From contig NZ_LFXA01000011.1 in assembly GCF_001187435.1 (NCBI RefSeq), forward strand, positions 186,001-250,000: a stretch of DNA of 64,000 nucleotides. Direction: 5' to 3'. Positions 8,576-16,629 of this stretch are shown piece by piece. How positions within the stretch are numbered: the stretch's first letter is position 1; each line of letters opens with the position of its first letter. The notes beneath the pieces were generated by a model. That model was not told the origin of the DNA and did no database searches. It saw only the letters and a program-made list of their open reading frames with translations. The position numbers were made by a program, and so were the translations under genes. Source of the stretch: Streptomyces caatingaensis. Its GTDB lineage: Bacteria; Actinomycetota; Actinomycetes; Streptomycetales; Streptomycetaceae.

Positions 8576-8615
8576 GGAAATGCCTCCCGCTTCGGCGGGG
8601 GGCATTTCCTTTTTC
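8576..8615 (+). terminator. Rho-independent terminator of the tRNA array
   Basis: A 15-bp stem closed by a TTCG tetraloop is followed by TTTTTCT. It is one of the few terminators here with a real U tract. Confidence 0.92.
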
Positions 8616-8646
8616 TCGCGCCCTTTCCGGGGCCGGGGCCCGCCAC

Positions 8647-8652
8647 CATAAT
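8647..8652 (+). promoter_or_regulatory. -10-like CATAAT for a leaderless MEDS-domain gene
   Basis: The hexamer ends 8 nt before the ATG and no Shine-Dalgarno is visible, consistent with leaderless transcription. Confidence 0.45.
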
Positions 8653-8659
8653 TCCCGGC

Positions 8660-9607
8660 ATGGTCCCTCCCGGTGGCGCGCTCCGCCCGGTCCACGCCGG
8701 TGACCTCCGGCCCGGCGACCACGTCTGTCTGCCCTTCGCGTCGGACGAGGAGCGGACCACGGTCCTCCAGGACGTCGTACGCGGCGGCCTGGACGCCCGG
8801 GACAAGATCCTCCACCTGGCGGGGCCCGGTGAGCCGCCCGCCCCCGTGGGCGAATCCCTGGCACTCGAAGGAGAGTTGGAGCCCGCCGCGCTGCTCGGCC
8901 GGCTGCGCCGGGCCGCGGACCGCTCGCGGGCGGAGGGCTTCCGCGCCCTGCGGATCACCGGCGGCCCCGGGGCGGCCGGCCCGCGCGACGTCCACGGGCT
9001 GCTGCGCTACGAGGCGCTGCTGGAGGCGGAGTTGGGGCCGGGGCGGGCGCTGGCCGTCTGCCTCTACGACGTCCGCCGGGCCCCGGGCGCGCTGGAGGTG
9101 TGCGGGGCGGCCCACGCGCGCCGCGTCGAGGCCGACCCCCTGGTGCGGACGCCCGGGCTCCTCGTCGTCCGCACCCACCGCCCGCCCGGGCTGCGCCTGG
9201 AGGGCGTCGTGGACGCCGCCGCGCGCCGACCGCTGCGGGACGCCCTGCGGTCCGTGGCGGACGTCCGGGAGGACGTCCGGCTGGACGTCTCCCGGGCCGA
9301 GTTCCCGGACCTCGGCGGGCTGCGGCTGCTGATGGGCTTCGCGCGGGCCCGCGCCGCCCGCCACCGCGTCGTCGAGCTCTCGGGCCTCGCGCCGCAGCAG
9401 GCCCGGATCATCACCCTCATCGGCTGGGACCGGACGCCGGGGCTCGCGCTGTCCGGGCCGGGCCGGCCGCCCCAGCCGCCGCCCCTGCGGGGCCGGGGCG
9501 CCGCTCACCGCGGAGGCGAGGTCAGCCGCTCCTCCGGAGCGTTTCCGTCAGGCGCACCGCCGCGTCCAGGACGGCCTGGGCGTGCATGCGGCCAGGGTGG
9601 CGCGTGA
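8660..9607 (+). CDS. MEDS and STAS domain regulatory protein
   Basis: The protein has 315 residues. The N-terminal part (HAGDLRPGDHVCLPFASDEE) has the hallmark opening of MEDS sensory domains, which extend to about residue 165. Residues 180-275 resemble a STAS domain, with the core LDVSRAEFPDLGGLRLLM. Such MEDS-STAS proteins occur next to anti-sigma or anti-anti-sigma modules in actinobacteria and probably work by protein-protein binding; no partner is encoded here. The last 40 residues are low complexity. The gene runs 86 nt into the 3' end of the convergent ndgR, so both mRNAs would be complementary there. A start at ATG is supported by a -10-like hexamer 8 nt upstream. Confidence 0.82.
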   Translation: MVPPGGALRPVHAGDLRPGDHVCLPFASDEERTTVLQDVVRGGLDARDKILHLAGPGEPPAPVGESLALEGELEPAALLGRLRRAADRSRAEGFRALRITGGPGAAGPRDVHGLLRYEALLEAELGPGRALAVCLYDVRRAPGALEVCGAAHARRVEADPLVRTPGLLVVRTHRPPGLRLEGVVDAAARRPLRDALRSVADVREDVRLDVSRAEFPDLGGLRLLMGFARARAARHRVVELSGLAPQQARIITLIGWDRTPGLALSGPGRPPQPPPLRGRGAAHRGGEVSRSSGAFPSGAPPRPGRPGRACGQGGA

Positions 9608-10250
9608 GGCGCTCGATGGGGCCGGAGACCGAGACGGCGGCGACGACGCGGTTGGAGGGGCCGCGGACGGGCGCGGAGACGGACGCGACGCCCGGCTCGC
9701 GCTCGCCGATCGACTGCGCCCAGCCCCGCCGCCGGACGCCGGACAGCGCCGTCGCCGTGAAGCGGGCCCCCTGCAGCCCGCGGTGCAGCCGCTCCGGCTC
9801 CTCCCAGGCCATGAGCACCTGGGCCGCCGAGCCCGCCTTCATGGGCAGCGTGGACCCCACGGGCACCGTGTCCCGCAGTCCGGACAGCCGTTCCGCGGCG
9901 GCCACGCAGATCCGCATGTCGCCCTGGCGGCGGTAGAGCTGGGCGCTCTCGCCCGTCACGTCGCGCAGATGCGTGAGCACCGGCCCGGCCGAGGCCAGCA
10001 GCCGGTCCTCGCCGGCCGCGGCGGCCAGCTCGCTCAGCCGCGGGCCGAGGATGAACCGGCCCTGCATGTCGCGCGCCACCATCCGGTGGTGCTCCAGGGC
10101 AACCGCCAGCCGGTGCGCCGTCGGGCGCGCCAGCCCGGTGGCCGTGACCAGCCCGGCGAGCGTGGCCGGGCCGGACTCCAGAGCGCTCAGCACCAGAGCC
10201 GCCTTGTCGAGAACGCCCACTCCGCTCGAGGCGCCGCCAGAATTGTCCAT
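9522..10250 (-). CDS. ndgR: IclR-family regulator NdgR
   Basis: The protein has 242 residues from ATG (MDNSGGASSGVGVLDKAALV). Residues 14-75 form the winged helix-turn-helix (LVTATGLARPTAHRLAVALEHH) and the rest is the IclR effector domain. NdgR in streptomycetes binds upstream of leuCD and its own gene and affects leucine and other amino-acid metabolism and antibiotic production. The divergent placement next to leuC and the high similarity of the N-terminal half support that name. A short N-terminal insertion (GGAS) may make it slightly longer than the usual form. Its 3' end overlaps the end of the MEDS gene. Confidence 0.95.
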   Translation of the reverse strand: MDNSGGASSGVGVLDKAALVLSALESGPATLAGLVTATGLARPTAHRLAVALEHHRMVARDMQGRFILGPRLSELAAAAGEDRLLASAGPVLTHLRDVTGESAQLYRRQGDMRICVAAAERLSGLRDTVPVGSTLPMKAGSAAQVLMAWEEPERLHRGLQGARFTATALSGVRRRGWAQSIGEREPGVASVSAPVRGPSNRVVAAVSVSGPIERLTRHPGRMHAQAVLDAAVRLTETLRRSG

Positions 10251-10267
10251 GCAACGATACTCGCGTC

Positions 10268-10278
10268 TCACTCTGTGA
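10268..10278. promoter_or_regulatory. Candidate NdgR operator in the ndgR-leuC intergenic region
   Basis: The palindrome TCAC-N3-GTGA lies midway between the divergent starts, within the stretch TCTCACTCTGTGAAAC. NdgR is known to bind this intergenic region in other streptomycetes; assigning this exact site is inference. Confidence 0.55.
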
Positions 10279-10347
10279 AACGCAAGTTCATTATCCGGCG
10301 GAAGCCGCCAACCTGGACCCACAGCACCCAACCCCGGAGGGACAGCG

Positions 10348-11769
10348 ATGGGACGGACACTGGCGGAGAAGGTCTGGGACGACCACGTCGTCACGCGCGC
10401 CGAGGGCGAGCCCGACCTGCTCTTCATCGATCTGCACCTGCTGCACGAAGTCACCAGCCCGCAGGCGTTCGACGGGCTGCGCAAGGCCGGGCGCACGGTC
10501 CGCCGCCGCGACCTGACCATCGCCACCGAGGACCACAACACCCCCACGCTCGACATCGACAAGCCCATCGCGGACCCCGTCTCCCGCACCCAGCTGGAGA
10601 CCCTGCGCCGCAACTGCGCCGAGTTCGGCGTACGGCTGCACCCGCTGGGCGACGTGGAGCAGGGCGTCGTCCACGTGGTGGGACCGCAGCTGGGACTGAC
10701 CCAGCCCGGCACCACGGTCGTCTGCGGCGACAGCCACACCTCCACCCACGGGGCGTTCGGCGCGCTCGCCTTCGGCATCGGCACCAGCCAGGTCGAGCAC
10801 GTGCTGGCCACCCAGACGCTGCCGTTGGCGCCGTTCAGGACGATGGCCGTCACCGTCGAGGGCGAACTCCCCGCCGGCGTCACGGCGAAGGACCTGATCC
10901 TGGCCGTCATCGCCAGGATCGGCACCGGCGGCGGCCAGGGCCACGTCATCGAGTACCGAGGCCCCGCCATCGAGAAGCTCTCGATGGAGGCCCGGATGAC
11001 CGTGTGCAACATGTCCATCGAGGCGGGCGCCCGGGCCGGGATGATCGCCCCCGACGAGACGACGTTCGCGTACCTCAAGGACCGCCCGCACGCCCCGAAG
11101 GGCGCCGACTGGGACGCGGCGGTCGCCTACTGGCGCACCCTGCGCACCGACGACGACGCGGTGTTCGACCGCGAGGTGGTCATCGACGCGTCCGAGCTCT
11201 CGCCGTTCGTCACCTGGGGCACCAATCCGGGGCAGGGCGCGCCGCTCGCGGCCGCCGTCCCCGACCCGGCCTCCTTCGCGGACCCCTCCGAGCGCTTCGC
11301 CGCCGAAAAGGCCCTGGAGTACATGGACTTGACGCCGGGTCAGCGGCTGCGGGACGTCCGGGTGGACACCGTCTTCGTCGGCTCCTGCACCAACGGGCGG
11401 ATCGAGGACCTGAGGGCCGCGGCGGCCGTCCTGCGCGGCCGCTCCGTGGCCGAGGGTGTCCGCATGCTGGTCGTCCCCGGCTCGGTGCGGGTGGCGCTCC
11501 AGGCCGTCGAGGAGGGCCTGGACAAGGTGTTCACCGCCGCCGGCGCCGAGTGGCGGCACGCGGGCTGCTCGATGTGCCTGGGCATGAACCCCGACCAACT
11601 GGCGCCCGGCGAGCGGTCGGCGTCCACCTCGAACCGCAACTTCGAGGGCAGGCAGGGCAAGGGCGGCCGCACCCACCTCGTCTCGCCCCAGGTCGCCGCC
11701 GCCACCGCGGTCCTGGGGCACCTCGCCTCGCCGGCCGACCTGACGGCCGAACCCGCCCTGGTGGCCTGA
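10348..11769 (+). CDS. leuC: 3-isopropylmalate dehydratase large subunit
   Basis: LeuC (473 residues) forms with LeuD the [4Fe-4S] enzyme that isomerises 2-isopropylmalate to 3-isopropylmalate in leucine synthesis. The three cluster cysteines are visible: Cys347 in VGSCTNGR, and Cys407 and Cys410 in [22 protein letters not shown] and the aconitase-type fold are complete. A GGAGGG ribosome binding site precedes the ATG. The gene is divergent from its regulator ndgR and 61 nt upstream of leuD, so leuCD form an operon. Confidence 0.98.
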   Translation: MGRTLAEKVWDDHVVTRAEGEPDLLFIDLHLLHEVTSPQAFDGLRKAGRTVRRRDLTIATEDHNTPTLDIDKPIADPVSRTQLETLRRNCAEFGVRLHPLGDVEQGVVHVVGPQLGLTQPGTTVVCGDSHTSTHGAFGALAFGIGTSQVEHVLATQTLPLAPFRTMAVTVEGELPAGVTAKDLILAVIARIGTGGGQGHVIEYRGPAIEKLSMEARMTVCNMSIEAGARAGMIAPDETTFAYLKDRPHAPKGADWDAAVAYWRTLRTDDDAVFDREVVIDASELSPFVTWGTNPGQGAPLAAAVPDPASFADPSERFAAEKALEYMDLTPGQRLRDVRVDTVFVGSCTNGRIEDLRAAAAVLRGRSVAEGVRMLVVPGSVRVALQAVEEGLDKVFTAAGAEWRHAGCSMCLGMNPDQLAPGERSASTSNRNFEGRQGKGGRTHLVSPQVAAATAVLGHLASPADLTAEPALVA

Positions 11770-11830
11770 GGCGCACGGCACCGCACCCCCGCACGCCGAC
11801 CGCAGCACACCGCACGAGCAACAGGAGAGC

Positions 11831-12427
11831 ATGGTGGAAGCCTTCACCGCACACACCGGCCGGGCCGTCCCGCTGCGCCGCAGCAACGTCGACACCGACC
11901 AGATCATCCCCGCGCACTGGCTCAAGAAGGTCACCCGCGACGGTTTCGAGGACGGGCTCTTCGAGGCGTGGCGCAAGGACCCGGAGTTCGTCCTCAACCG
12001 CCCCGAGCGCGCCGGCGCCTCGGTCCTGGTGGCGGGCCCCGACTTCGGCACCGGCTCGTCGCGCGAACACGCCGTCTGGGCGCTGCAGAACTACGGGTTC
12101 AGGGCCGTCGTCTCGTCCCGCTTCGCGGACATCTTCCGCGGCAACTCGCTGAAGAACGGGCTCCTGACGGTCGTCCTGCCGCAGGGGACCGTGGAACGGC
12201 TCTGGGAGCTGACCGAGGCCGACCCCGCCGCGGAGGTGACCGTCGACCTCGTGGCCCGCGAGGTGCGGGCCGAGGGCATCACGGCCGGTTTCGACCTTGA
12301 CGAGAACGCCCGGTGGCGGTTGCTGGAGGGGCTCGACGACATCGGGCTGACCCTCCGGCACGAGGCCGACATCGCCGCCTTCGAGGCCCGCCGGCCCGGC
12401 TTCAAGCCCTCCACGGCCCTGGTCTGA
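11831..12427 (+). CDS. leuD: 3-isopropylmalate dehydratase small subunit
   Basis: This 198-residue swivel-domain subunit pairs with LeuC. Landmarks are the N-terminal [13 protein letters not shown] segment and [14 protein letters not shown] around residue 75, which binds the substrate carboxylates. The length is standard. GGAGAGC precedes the ATG. A 12-bp hairpin terminator lies 85 nt after the stop. Confidence 0.97.
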   Translation: MVEAFTAHTGRAVPLRRSNVDTDQIIPAHWLKKVTRDGFEDGLFEAWRKDPEFVLNRPERAGASVLVAGPDFGTGSSREHAVWALQNYGFRAVVSSRFADIFRGNSLKNGLLTVVLPQGTVERLWELTEADPAAEVTVDLVAREVRAEGITAGFDLDENARWRLLEGLDDIGLTLRHEADIAAFEARRPGFKPSTALV

Positions 12428-12512
12428 GGCCGGATTTCACGCCCGTTCGGCGGAGCGCCAGGACCTCCGGGGGACCCCGGATTTCCGCTGCTCACCCCAG
12501 GTTTGGCATGAT

Positions 12513-12540
12513 GCGCCCCCTGTCTTCGGACAGGGGGCGC
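12513..12540 (+). terminator. Terminator after leuCD
   Basis: A perfect 12-bp GC-rich stem closed by TTCG follows the leuD stop by about 85 nt. Confidence 0.8.
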
Positions 12541-12560
12541 ACCGCTTTGTTGAGGCCCTG

Positions 12561-12580
12561 TGAGGCGACAACTCGCCTCA
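12561..12580. promoter_or_regulatory. Inverted repeat TGAGGCGA-N4-TCGCCTCA
   Basis: A perfect 8-bp inverted repeat ends 18 nt before the next gene and immediately precedes its -10-like hexamer (CACAAT, 12586-12591). Its position is that of an operator; as RNA it would lie upstream of the start. Confidence 0.45.
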
Positions 12581-12597
12581 GATGGCACAATCGGTGC

Positions 12598-12843
12598 ATG
12601 GAACGCGACAGCCAACTCGAGCTCTACCGGCTCGTCGCGGACCGGCTCAAGGAAGCGCACTCCCGGGTGCGCACACTGCAAGTCCCGGAGGGCGTACGGA
12701 TGGCGCTGTCCCGGAAGCTGCTGGCCATCACGGCCGCGGCGAAGCACGATCTCTCAGGCGCGGCACTGCGTCTGGACCGGCTGATGAAGGACCTCGACGA
12801 GGGCCGTTTCCCTTCAGAGCGCGGCACCGACGGAACTCCGTGA
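12598..12843 (+). CDS. Conserved small helical protein of unknown function
   Basis: The protein has 81 residues, MERDSQLELYRLVADRLKEA and onward, rich in Leu, Arg, Lys and Asp, and predicted almost wholly helical. A protein of this size and sequence sits between leuD and hupS in other streptomycetes as I recall, which supports a real gene. It has no signal peptide, membrane segment or cysteines. No ribosome binding site is evident and a CACAAT hexamer ends 7 nt before the ATG, so it is probably leaderless. The function is unknown; its size and charge would fit a nucleic-acid- or protein-binding accessory. Confidence 0.8.
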   Translation: MERDSQLELYRLVADRLKEAHSRVRTLQVPEGVRMALSRKLLAITAAAKHDLSGAALRLDRLMKDLDEGRFPSERGTDGTP

Positions 12844-12889
12844 TGGGTCGGGTTCGTTGCGGCACAAGGGTGATTAGACCGTTTCGTGT

Positions 12890-12918
12890 TTGATTTGCGG
12901 TATATATCTGCCTAACGT
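12890..12918 (+). promoter_or_regulatory. hupS: Putative hupS promoter
   Basis: TTGATT (12890-12895), 17 nt and TAACGT (12913-12918) form a good vegetative promoter within an unusually AT-rich patch. Transcription would begin near 12925. Confidence 0.65.
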
Positions 12919-12926
12919 GCGAAAAC

Positions 12927-12943
12927 GCTGGAACAATTCCAGC
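12927..12943 (+). promoter_or_regulatory. Inverted repeat at the hupS 5' end
   Basis: GCTGGAA-CAA-TTCCAGC is a perfect 7-bp hairpin or palindrome at about +1 to +19 of the predicted hupS transcript. It could be an operator or a stabilising 5' hairpin. Confidence 0.4.
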
Positions 12944-12964
12944 AAAGTCTCCGAAGGGGAAGAC

Positions 12965-13621
12965 GTGAACAAGGCGCAGCTCGTTGAAGCGATTGCCGAC
13001 AAGATGGGCGGCCGGCAGCAGGCCGCCGACGCCGTCGACGCCGTACTCGACGCCATTGTGCGGGCCGTTGTGGCCGGCGACCGGGTCTCGGTCACCGGCT
13101 TCGGTTCGTTCGAGAAGGTCGAGCGCCCGGCCCGTTACGCCCGCAACCCGCAGACGGGCGAGCGGGTTCGGGTCAAGAAGACGGCGGTGCCGCGCTTCCG
13201 CGCCGGCCAGGGCTTCAAGGACCTGGTGAGCGGCTCGAAGAAGCTGCCGAAGGGCGGCGAGGTCGCGGTGAAGAAGGCGCCCAAGGGCAGCCTCACCGGC
13301 GGCAAGGCCACCACCAAGGCCGCCGCCAAGAAGGCCACCGCGAAGAAGGCGACCGCCAAGAAGACCACCGCCAAGAAGGCGGCTCCGGCGAAGAAGACGA
13401 CCGCCGCGAAGACCACGGCGAAGAAGACCACGGCGAAGAAGGCGGCCCCGGCCAAGGCCACCGCCAAGAAGACCACGGCGAAGAAGACCACCGCCGCGGC
13501 GAAGAAGACCACGGCCAAGAAGACCGCCCCGGCGAAGAAGGCGGCCGCGGTCAAGGCTCCGGCGCGCAAGACCACCGCGCGCAAGACCACGGCCAAGAAG
13601 ACCGCGGCCAAGAAGAAGTAA
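12965..13621 (+). CDS. hupS: HU-type nucleoid protein with histone-H1-like tail
   Basis: The protein has 218 residues from a GTG start preceded by GAAGGGGA. Residues 1-95 are a canonical HU/IHF fold ([36 protein letters not shown]). Residues 100-218 are a lysine/alanine-rich tail of repeats such as KKTTAKKA, typical of the actinobacterial two-domain HupS that compacts the spore nucleoid. The length equals that of the known S. coelicolor protein as I recall. It binds DNA without strict sequence specificity. The tail repeats are nearly identical at DNA level and prone to copy-number change. A strong bidirectional hairpin follows. Confidence 0.97.
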   Translation: MNKAQLVEAIADKMGGRQQAADAVDAVLDAIVRAVVAGDRVSVTGFGSFEKVERPARYARNPQTGERVRVKKTAVPRFRAGQGFKDLVSGSKKLPKGGEVAVKKAPKGSLTGGKATTKAAAKKATAKKATAKKTTAKKAAPAKKTTAAKTTAKKTTAKKAAPAKATAKKTTAKKTTAAAKKTTAKKTAPAKKAAAVKAPARKTTARKTTAKKTAAKKK

Positions 13622-13644
13622 AGGCTGCGGTCGGCGTCACGCGC

Positions 13645-13676
13645 CGGGCCGGGCTCCCTCCGGGGAGCCCGGCCCG
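13645..13676. terminator. Bidirectional terminator between hupS and the convergent gene
   Basis: A perfect 14-bp stem with loop TCCG lies 23 nt after hupS and 55 nt beyond the stop of the minus-strand gene, so it can serve both. Confidence 0.8.
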
Positions 13677-13730
13677 CGGTGCGTGCGGCCCCGGCGCGGC
13701 CCCGCGGGGCCGTGAACGCCCTTGCGGGCC

Positions 13731-13949
13731 TCAGAAGGTCTGGAGGGTCACCAACGTCACACGGAGGCCCTCCGGGGCGTCCTCGGAGCCCTCGCACTCG
13801 ATCCGCACCCGCTGCCCCGGCCGCAACAGCCGCAGGCCGCCCGCGTCGAACGCGGCGGCGTCGAAGGGCACCGGGGTGCCGTCGTCCAGGAGGACGCTGC
13901 CGCAGCGGGTTTCGGGATCGTAGGTGTACGCGGTGGCCTGCATGCCCAC
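13731..13949 (-). CDS. Small cold-shock-like OB-fold protein
   Basis: The protein is 72 residues from GTG (MGMQATAYTYDPETRCGSVL) or 70 from the ATG two codons later. The pattern of short strands with GSVLLDDGTPVPFDAAAF and LRPGQRVRIECEG resembles the S1/cold-shock OB fold, but the aromatic RNP motifs of true CspA proteins are not complete. It lies 4 nt upstream of cofC on the minus strand in the sense that cofC is transcribed first, so the two probably form an operon. The function is unknown; nucleic-acid binding is inference. Confidence 0.78.
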   Translation of the reverse strand: MGMQATAYTYDPETRCGSVLLDDGTPVPFDAAAFDAGGLRLLRPGQRVRIECEGSEDAPEGLRVTLVTLQTF

Positions 13950-13953
13950 GAGC

Positions 13954-14625
13954 CTAGTCCGTCACCGCGCCCCCGGCCGCCCGCGGAACCCCCGCCTCCG
14001 GCCGGCCCCCGGCCACCGCGGCCGTCCACGGGCCCACGCCCAGCGCCAGCGCGGCCCGCAAATCCGCGCCGGTGTCCACGTCCCGGCGCACGGAATCCAC
14101 GTCCGGCAGCAGGATTTCGCGGGCGCCCGACGCCCGGTGCCGGGCGCGCGAGCGGCCCTCGAACGCCGGCGCCAAAGGTATTCCGGGAGCCGCCGCCAGC
14201 AGCGTCGTCCCGATTCCCGCCGCGTCGGCGAGAAATGCGCGGGGGAATTCCGCGGCCGAATCGAGCACCCGCCCGAGTTCGGGCGTGCGCAGCGCGGGGA
14301 GATCGGCGTTCAGGGTCGCCACCGCGGCCCCCGGGCGGTGCGCGCGCACGGTGTGCGCCCCGTGCGCCAGCGCCGCGTTCAGCCCCCGCCCGCCGGGCGG
14401 TTCGGGCACCGTGCGCGCGCCCAGCGCGGCCAGCTCCGCGGCCGCGCGCCGATCGCCGGTGACGACCACCACATCGTCCACCGCCGCACAGGCCAGCGCC
14501 GCGGCCACGGTGTCCAGCGCGAAGGCCAGCGCCAGCGCGGAGCGGGGCACGGCCCCCACGGCGTCCGCCAGGCGGCTCTTGGCCCGGTCCAGCGGCTTCA
14601 GCGGCACCACCAGGGTCCAGGCCAC
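13954..14625 (-). CDS. cofC: 2-phospho-L-lactate guanylyltransferase (CofC/FbiD)
   Basis: The protein has 223 residues from a GTG start with a strong AAGGAAGGA ribosome binding site; upstream in-frame extension is not needed. It opens VAWTLVVPLKPLDRAKSRLA, the nucleotide-binding loop of the CofC family. NADLPALRTPEL fits the metal-binding segment. The enzyme makes the GDP- or GTP-activated lactate/enolpyruvate precursor of coenzyme F420, a deazaflavin cofactor used widely in actinomycetes. The other fbi genes are not in this window, which is usual. It is divergent from plsC. Confidence 0.93.
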   Translation of the reverse strand: MAWTLVVPLKPLDRAKSRLADAVGAVPRSALALAFALDTVAAALACAAVDDVVVVTGDRRAAAELAALGARTVPEPPGGRGLNAALAHGAHTVRAHRPGAAVATLNADLPALRTPELGRVLDSAAEFPRAFLADAAGIGTTLLAAAPGIPLAPAFEGRSRARHRASGAREILLPDVDSVRRDVDTGADLRAALALGVGPWTAAVAGGRPEAGVPRAAGGAVTD

Positions 14626-14824
14626 GGGCGGTCCTTCCTTCCTCGTCCGGCGCTCGTCTCGCGCACGGCGTTCATTGTTGCCCGCCCCCGGCTGCCGAGG
14701 CCGACGGAGGGGCACGGGGTTACGGTGTTCTCGACAGACCGGGTACCCGGGGCGACACTTGTCCGGCCGCAGGGTGCGCAGCGGACCCGCGGAAGGTTCC
14801 AGGTCCCAAGAGAAGGGTGTACGG

Positions 14825-15583
14825 GTGTCCCGCCACAGAATCGGCTTCTGGTACCGCTTTACGGCGGTGTTGGCGAAACCGCCGCTCGTGGTTCTGTTCA
14901 AGCGGGAGTGGCGCGGAATGGAGCACATTCCGGCCGACGGCGGCTTTATCACCGCCGTCAACCACAACTCCTATCTGGACCCGCTCTCCTACGCCCACTT
15001 CCAGTACAACACCGGGCGCGTGCCGCGCTTCCTGGCCAAGGCGGGCCTGTTCCGCAACGGCTTCGTCGGCACCCTGCTGCGCGGCACCGGCCAGATCCCC
15101 GTCTACCGCGAGAGCACCGACGCCGCCAACGCCTTCCGCGCCGCCGTCGACGCCATCAACAGGGGCGAGTGCGTGGCCTTCTACCCCGAGGGCACCCTCA
15201 CCCGCGACCCCGACATGTGGCCCATGGAGGGCAAGACCGGCGCCGCCCGCGTCGCGCTGCTCACCCGCGCGCCGGTGATCCCGGTCGCCCAGTGGGGCGC
15301 GCACGAGGCCATGCCGCCGTACGCCAAGGAGAAGAAGCTGCGGCTCTTCCCGCGCAAGACCCTCAAGGTGCTGGCCGGCCCCCCGGTGGACCTCTCGGCG
15401 TACTACGGCAAGGAACCGACCGCGGAGGTGCTGCGCGAGGCCACCGAGAAGATCATGGCCGCGATCACCGAACTCCTCGCCGAACTCCGGGGCGAGCCCG
15501 CCCCCGCCGAGCCCTACACCCTCAAGAAGGCCCGCGCCGCGGCCCGTCGCGGGAACGCGCCGGCGCGGAAGGAGACCACGTGA
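14825..15583 (+). CDS. plsC: 1-acyl-sn-glycerol-3-phosphate acyltransferase
   Basis: The 252-residue protein starts at GTG (MSRHRIGFWYRFTAVLAKPP) with AGAAGG 8 nt upstream. The acyltransferase motifs are the NHNSYLD block (HX4D, about residue 42), GQIPVYRE, FYPEGTLT and APVIPVAQWG. It transfers an acyl chain to lysophosphatidic acid at the membrane during phospholipid synthesis; related actinobacterial proteins may have other lipid acceptors. The stop overlaps the gpsA start as GTGA, so plsC and gpsA are co-translated, linking two steps of glycerolipid synthesis. Confidence 0.92.
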   Translation: MSRHRIGFWYRFTAVLAKPPLVVLFKREWRGMEHIPADGGFITAVNHNSYLDPLSYAHFQYNTGRVPRFLAKAGLFRNGFVGTLLRGTGQIPVYRESTDAANAFRAAVDAINRGECVAFYPEGTLTRDPDMWPMEGKTGAARVALLTRAPVIPVAQWGAHEAMPPYAKEKKLRLFPRKTLKVLAGPPVDLSAYYGKEPTAEVLREATEKIMAAITELLAELRGEPAPAEPYTLKKARAAARRGNAPARKETT

Positions 15584-16581
15584 CGCGCTGTGCCGTCTTC
15601 GGAACCGGTTCCTGGGGCACCGCGTTCGCGATGATCCTCGCCGACGCCGGGTGCGAGGTGACCCTGTGGGGCCGCCGCGCCTCGGTCGTCGAGGCCGTCA
15701 ACACCGGCCGGACGAACCCCGACTACCTCCCCGGCGTCGAACTCCCCGCCGCCGTACGGGCCACGACCGACCCCGCCGAGGCGGCGGCCGGCGCCGACTT
15801 CACCGTCCTCGCGATCCCCTCGCAGACGCTGCGCGCCAACCTCGCCGAGTGGACGCCGCTGCTGGCCGGCGACACCGTGCTCGTCTCCCTGATGAAGGGC
15901 GTCGAACTCGGCACGGCCAAGCGGATGAGCGAGGTGGTCGAGGAGGTCGCCAAGGTCTCCGCGGACCGCGTCGCCGTCCTCACCGGTCCCAACCTCGCCA
16001 AGGAGATCGCGGCCCGGCAGCCCGCCGCCGCCGTCGTCGCCTGCCGCGACGAGGAGGTGGCCCGGCGGCTCCAGCGGGCCTGCCACACCGCGTACTTCCG
16101 CCCGTACACCAACACCGACGTCGTCGGCTGCGAACTCGGCGGCGCCGTCAAGAACGTCATCGCCCTCGCCGTCGGCATCGCCGCCGGCATGGGGCTCGGC
16201 GACAACGCCAAGGCGTCCCTCATCACCCGCGGACTGGCCGAGACCACCCGGCTGGGACTGGCGATGGGCGCCGACGCGCACACCTTCGCCGGACTCGCGG
16301 GCATGGGCGACCTCGTCGCCACCTGCTCCTCGCCGCTCTCGCGCAACAACACCTTCGGCCGCAACCTCGGCCGCGGCATGAGCCTGGAGGAGACCATCGC
16401 GGTCACCCGGCAGACCGCCGAGGGCGTCAAGTCCTGCCAGTCCGTGCTGGATCTGGCGCGAAGGCACCATGTCGACATGCCGATCACGGAGACCGTCGTG
16501 GACATCGTCCACGAGGGCAAGCCCCCCATGGTCGCCCTCCGGGAGCTGATGTCGCGCAGCGCCAAGCCCGAACGGCACTGA
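15580..16581 (+). CDS. gpsA: Glycerol-3-phosphate dehydrogenase [NAD(P)+]
   Basis: This 333-residue enzyme reduces dihydroxyacetone phosphate to sn-glycerol 3-phosphate for phospholipid synthesis. The N-terminal Rossmann motif is VFGTGSWGTAFA. The catalytic lysine region is GGAVKNVIALAVGIAAGMGLG, followed by TRGLAETTRLG and AGMGDLVATC, all typical of GpsA. The length is standard. It starts at a GTG that overlaps the plsC stop by 4 nt. Confidence 0.97.
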   Translation: MTRCAVFGTGSWGTAFAMILADAGCEVTLWGRRASVVEAVNTGRTNPDYLPGVELPAAVRATTDPAEAAAGADFTVLAIPSQTLRANLAEWTPLLAGDTVLVSLMKGVELGTAKRMSEVVEEVAKVSADRVAVLTGPNLAKEIAARQPAAAVVACRDEEVARRLQRACHTAYFRPYTNTDVVGCELGGAVKNVIALAVGIAAGMGLGDNAKASLITRGLAETTRLGLAMGADAHTFAGLAGMGDLVATCSSPLSRNNTFGRNLGRGMSLEETIAVTRQTAEGVKSCQSVLDLARRHHVDMPITETVVDIVHEGKPPMVALRELMSRSAKPERH

Positions 16582-16614
16582 CCCGAGCGGCGCGGGGACA
16601 CGGGTGCCACAAGG

Positions 16615-16620
16615 TACTCT
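16615..16620 (+). promoter_or_regulatory. -10-like TACTCT for ddlA
   Basis: The hexamer ends 10 nt before the ddlA ATG and no Shine-Dalgarno is visible. The mRNA may be leaderless or have a leader of 1-3 nt. Confidence 0.4.
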
Positions 16621-16629
16621 CGACGCGAT

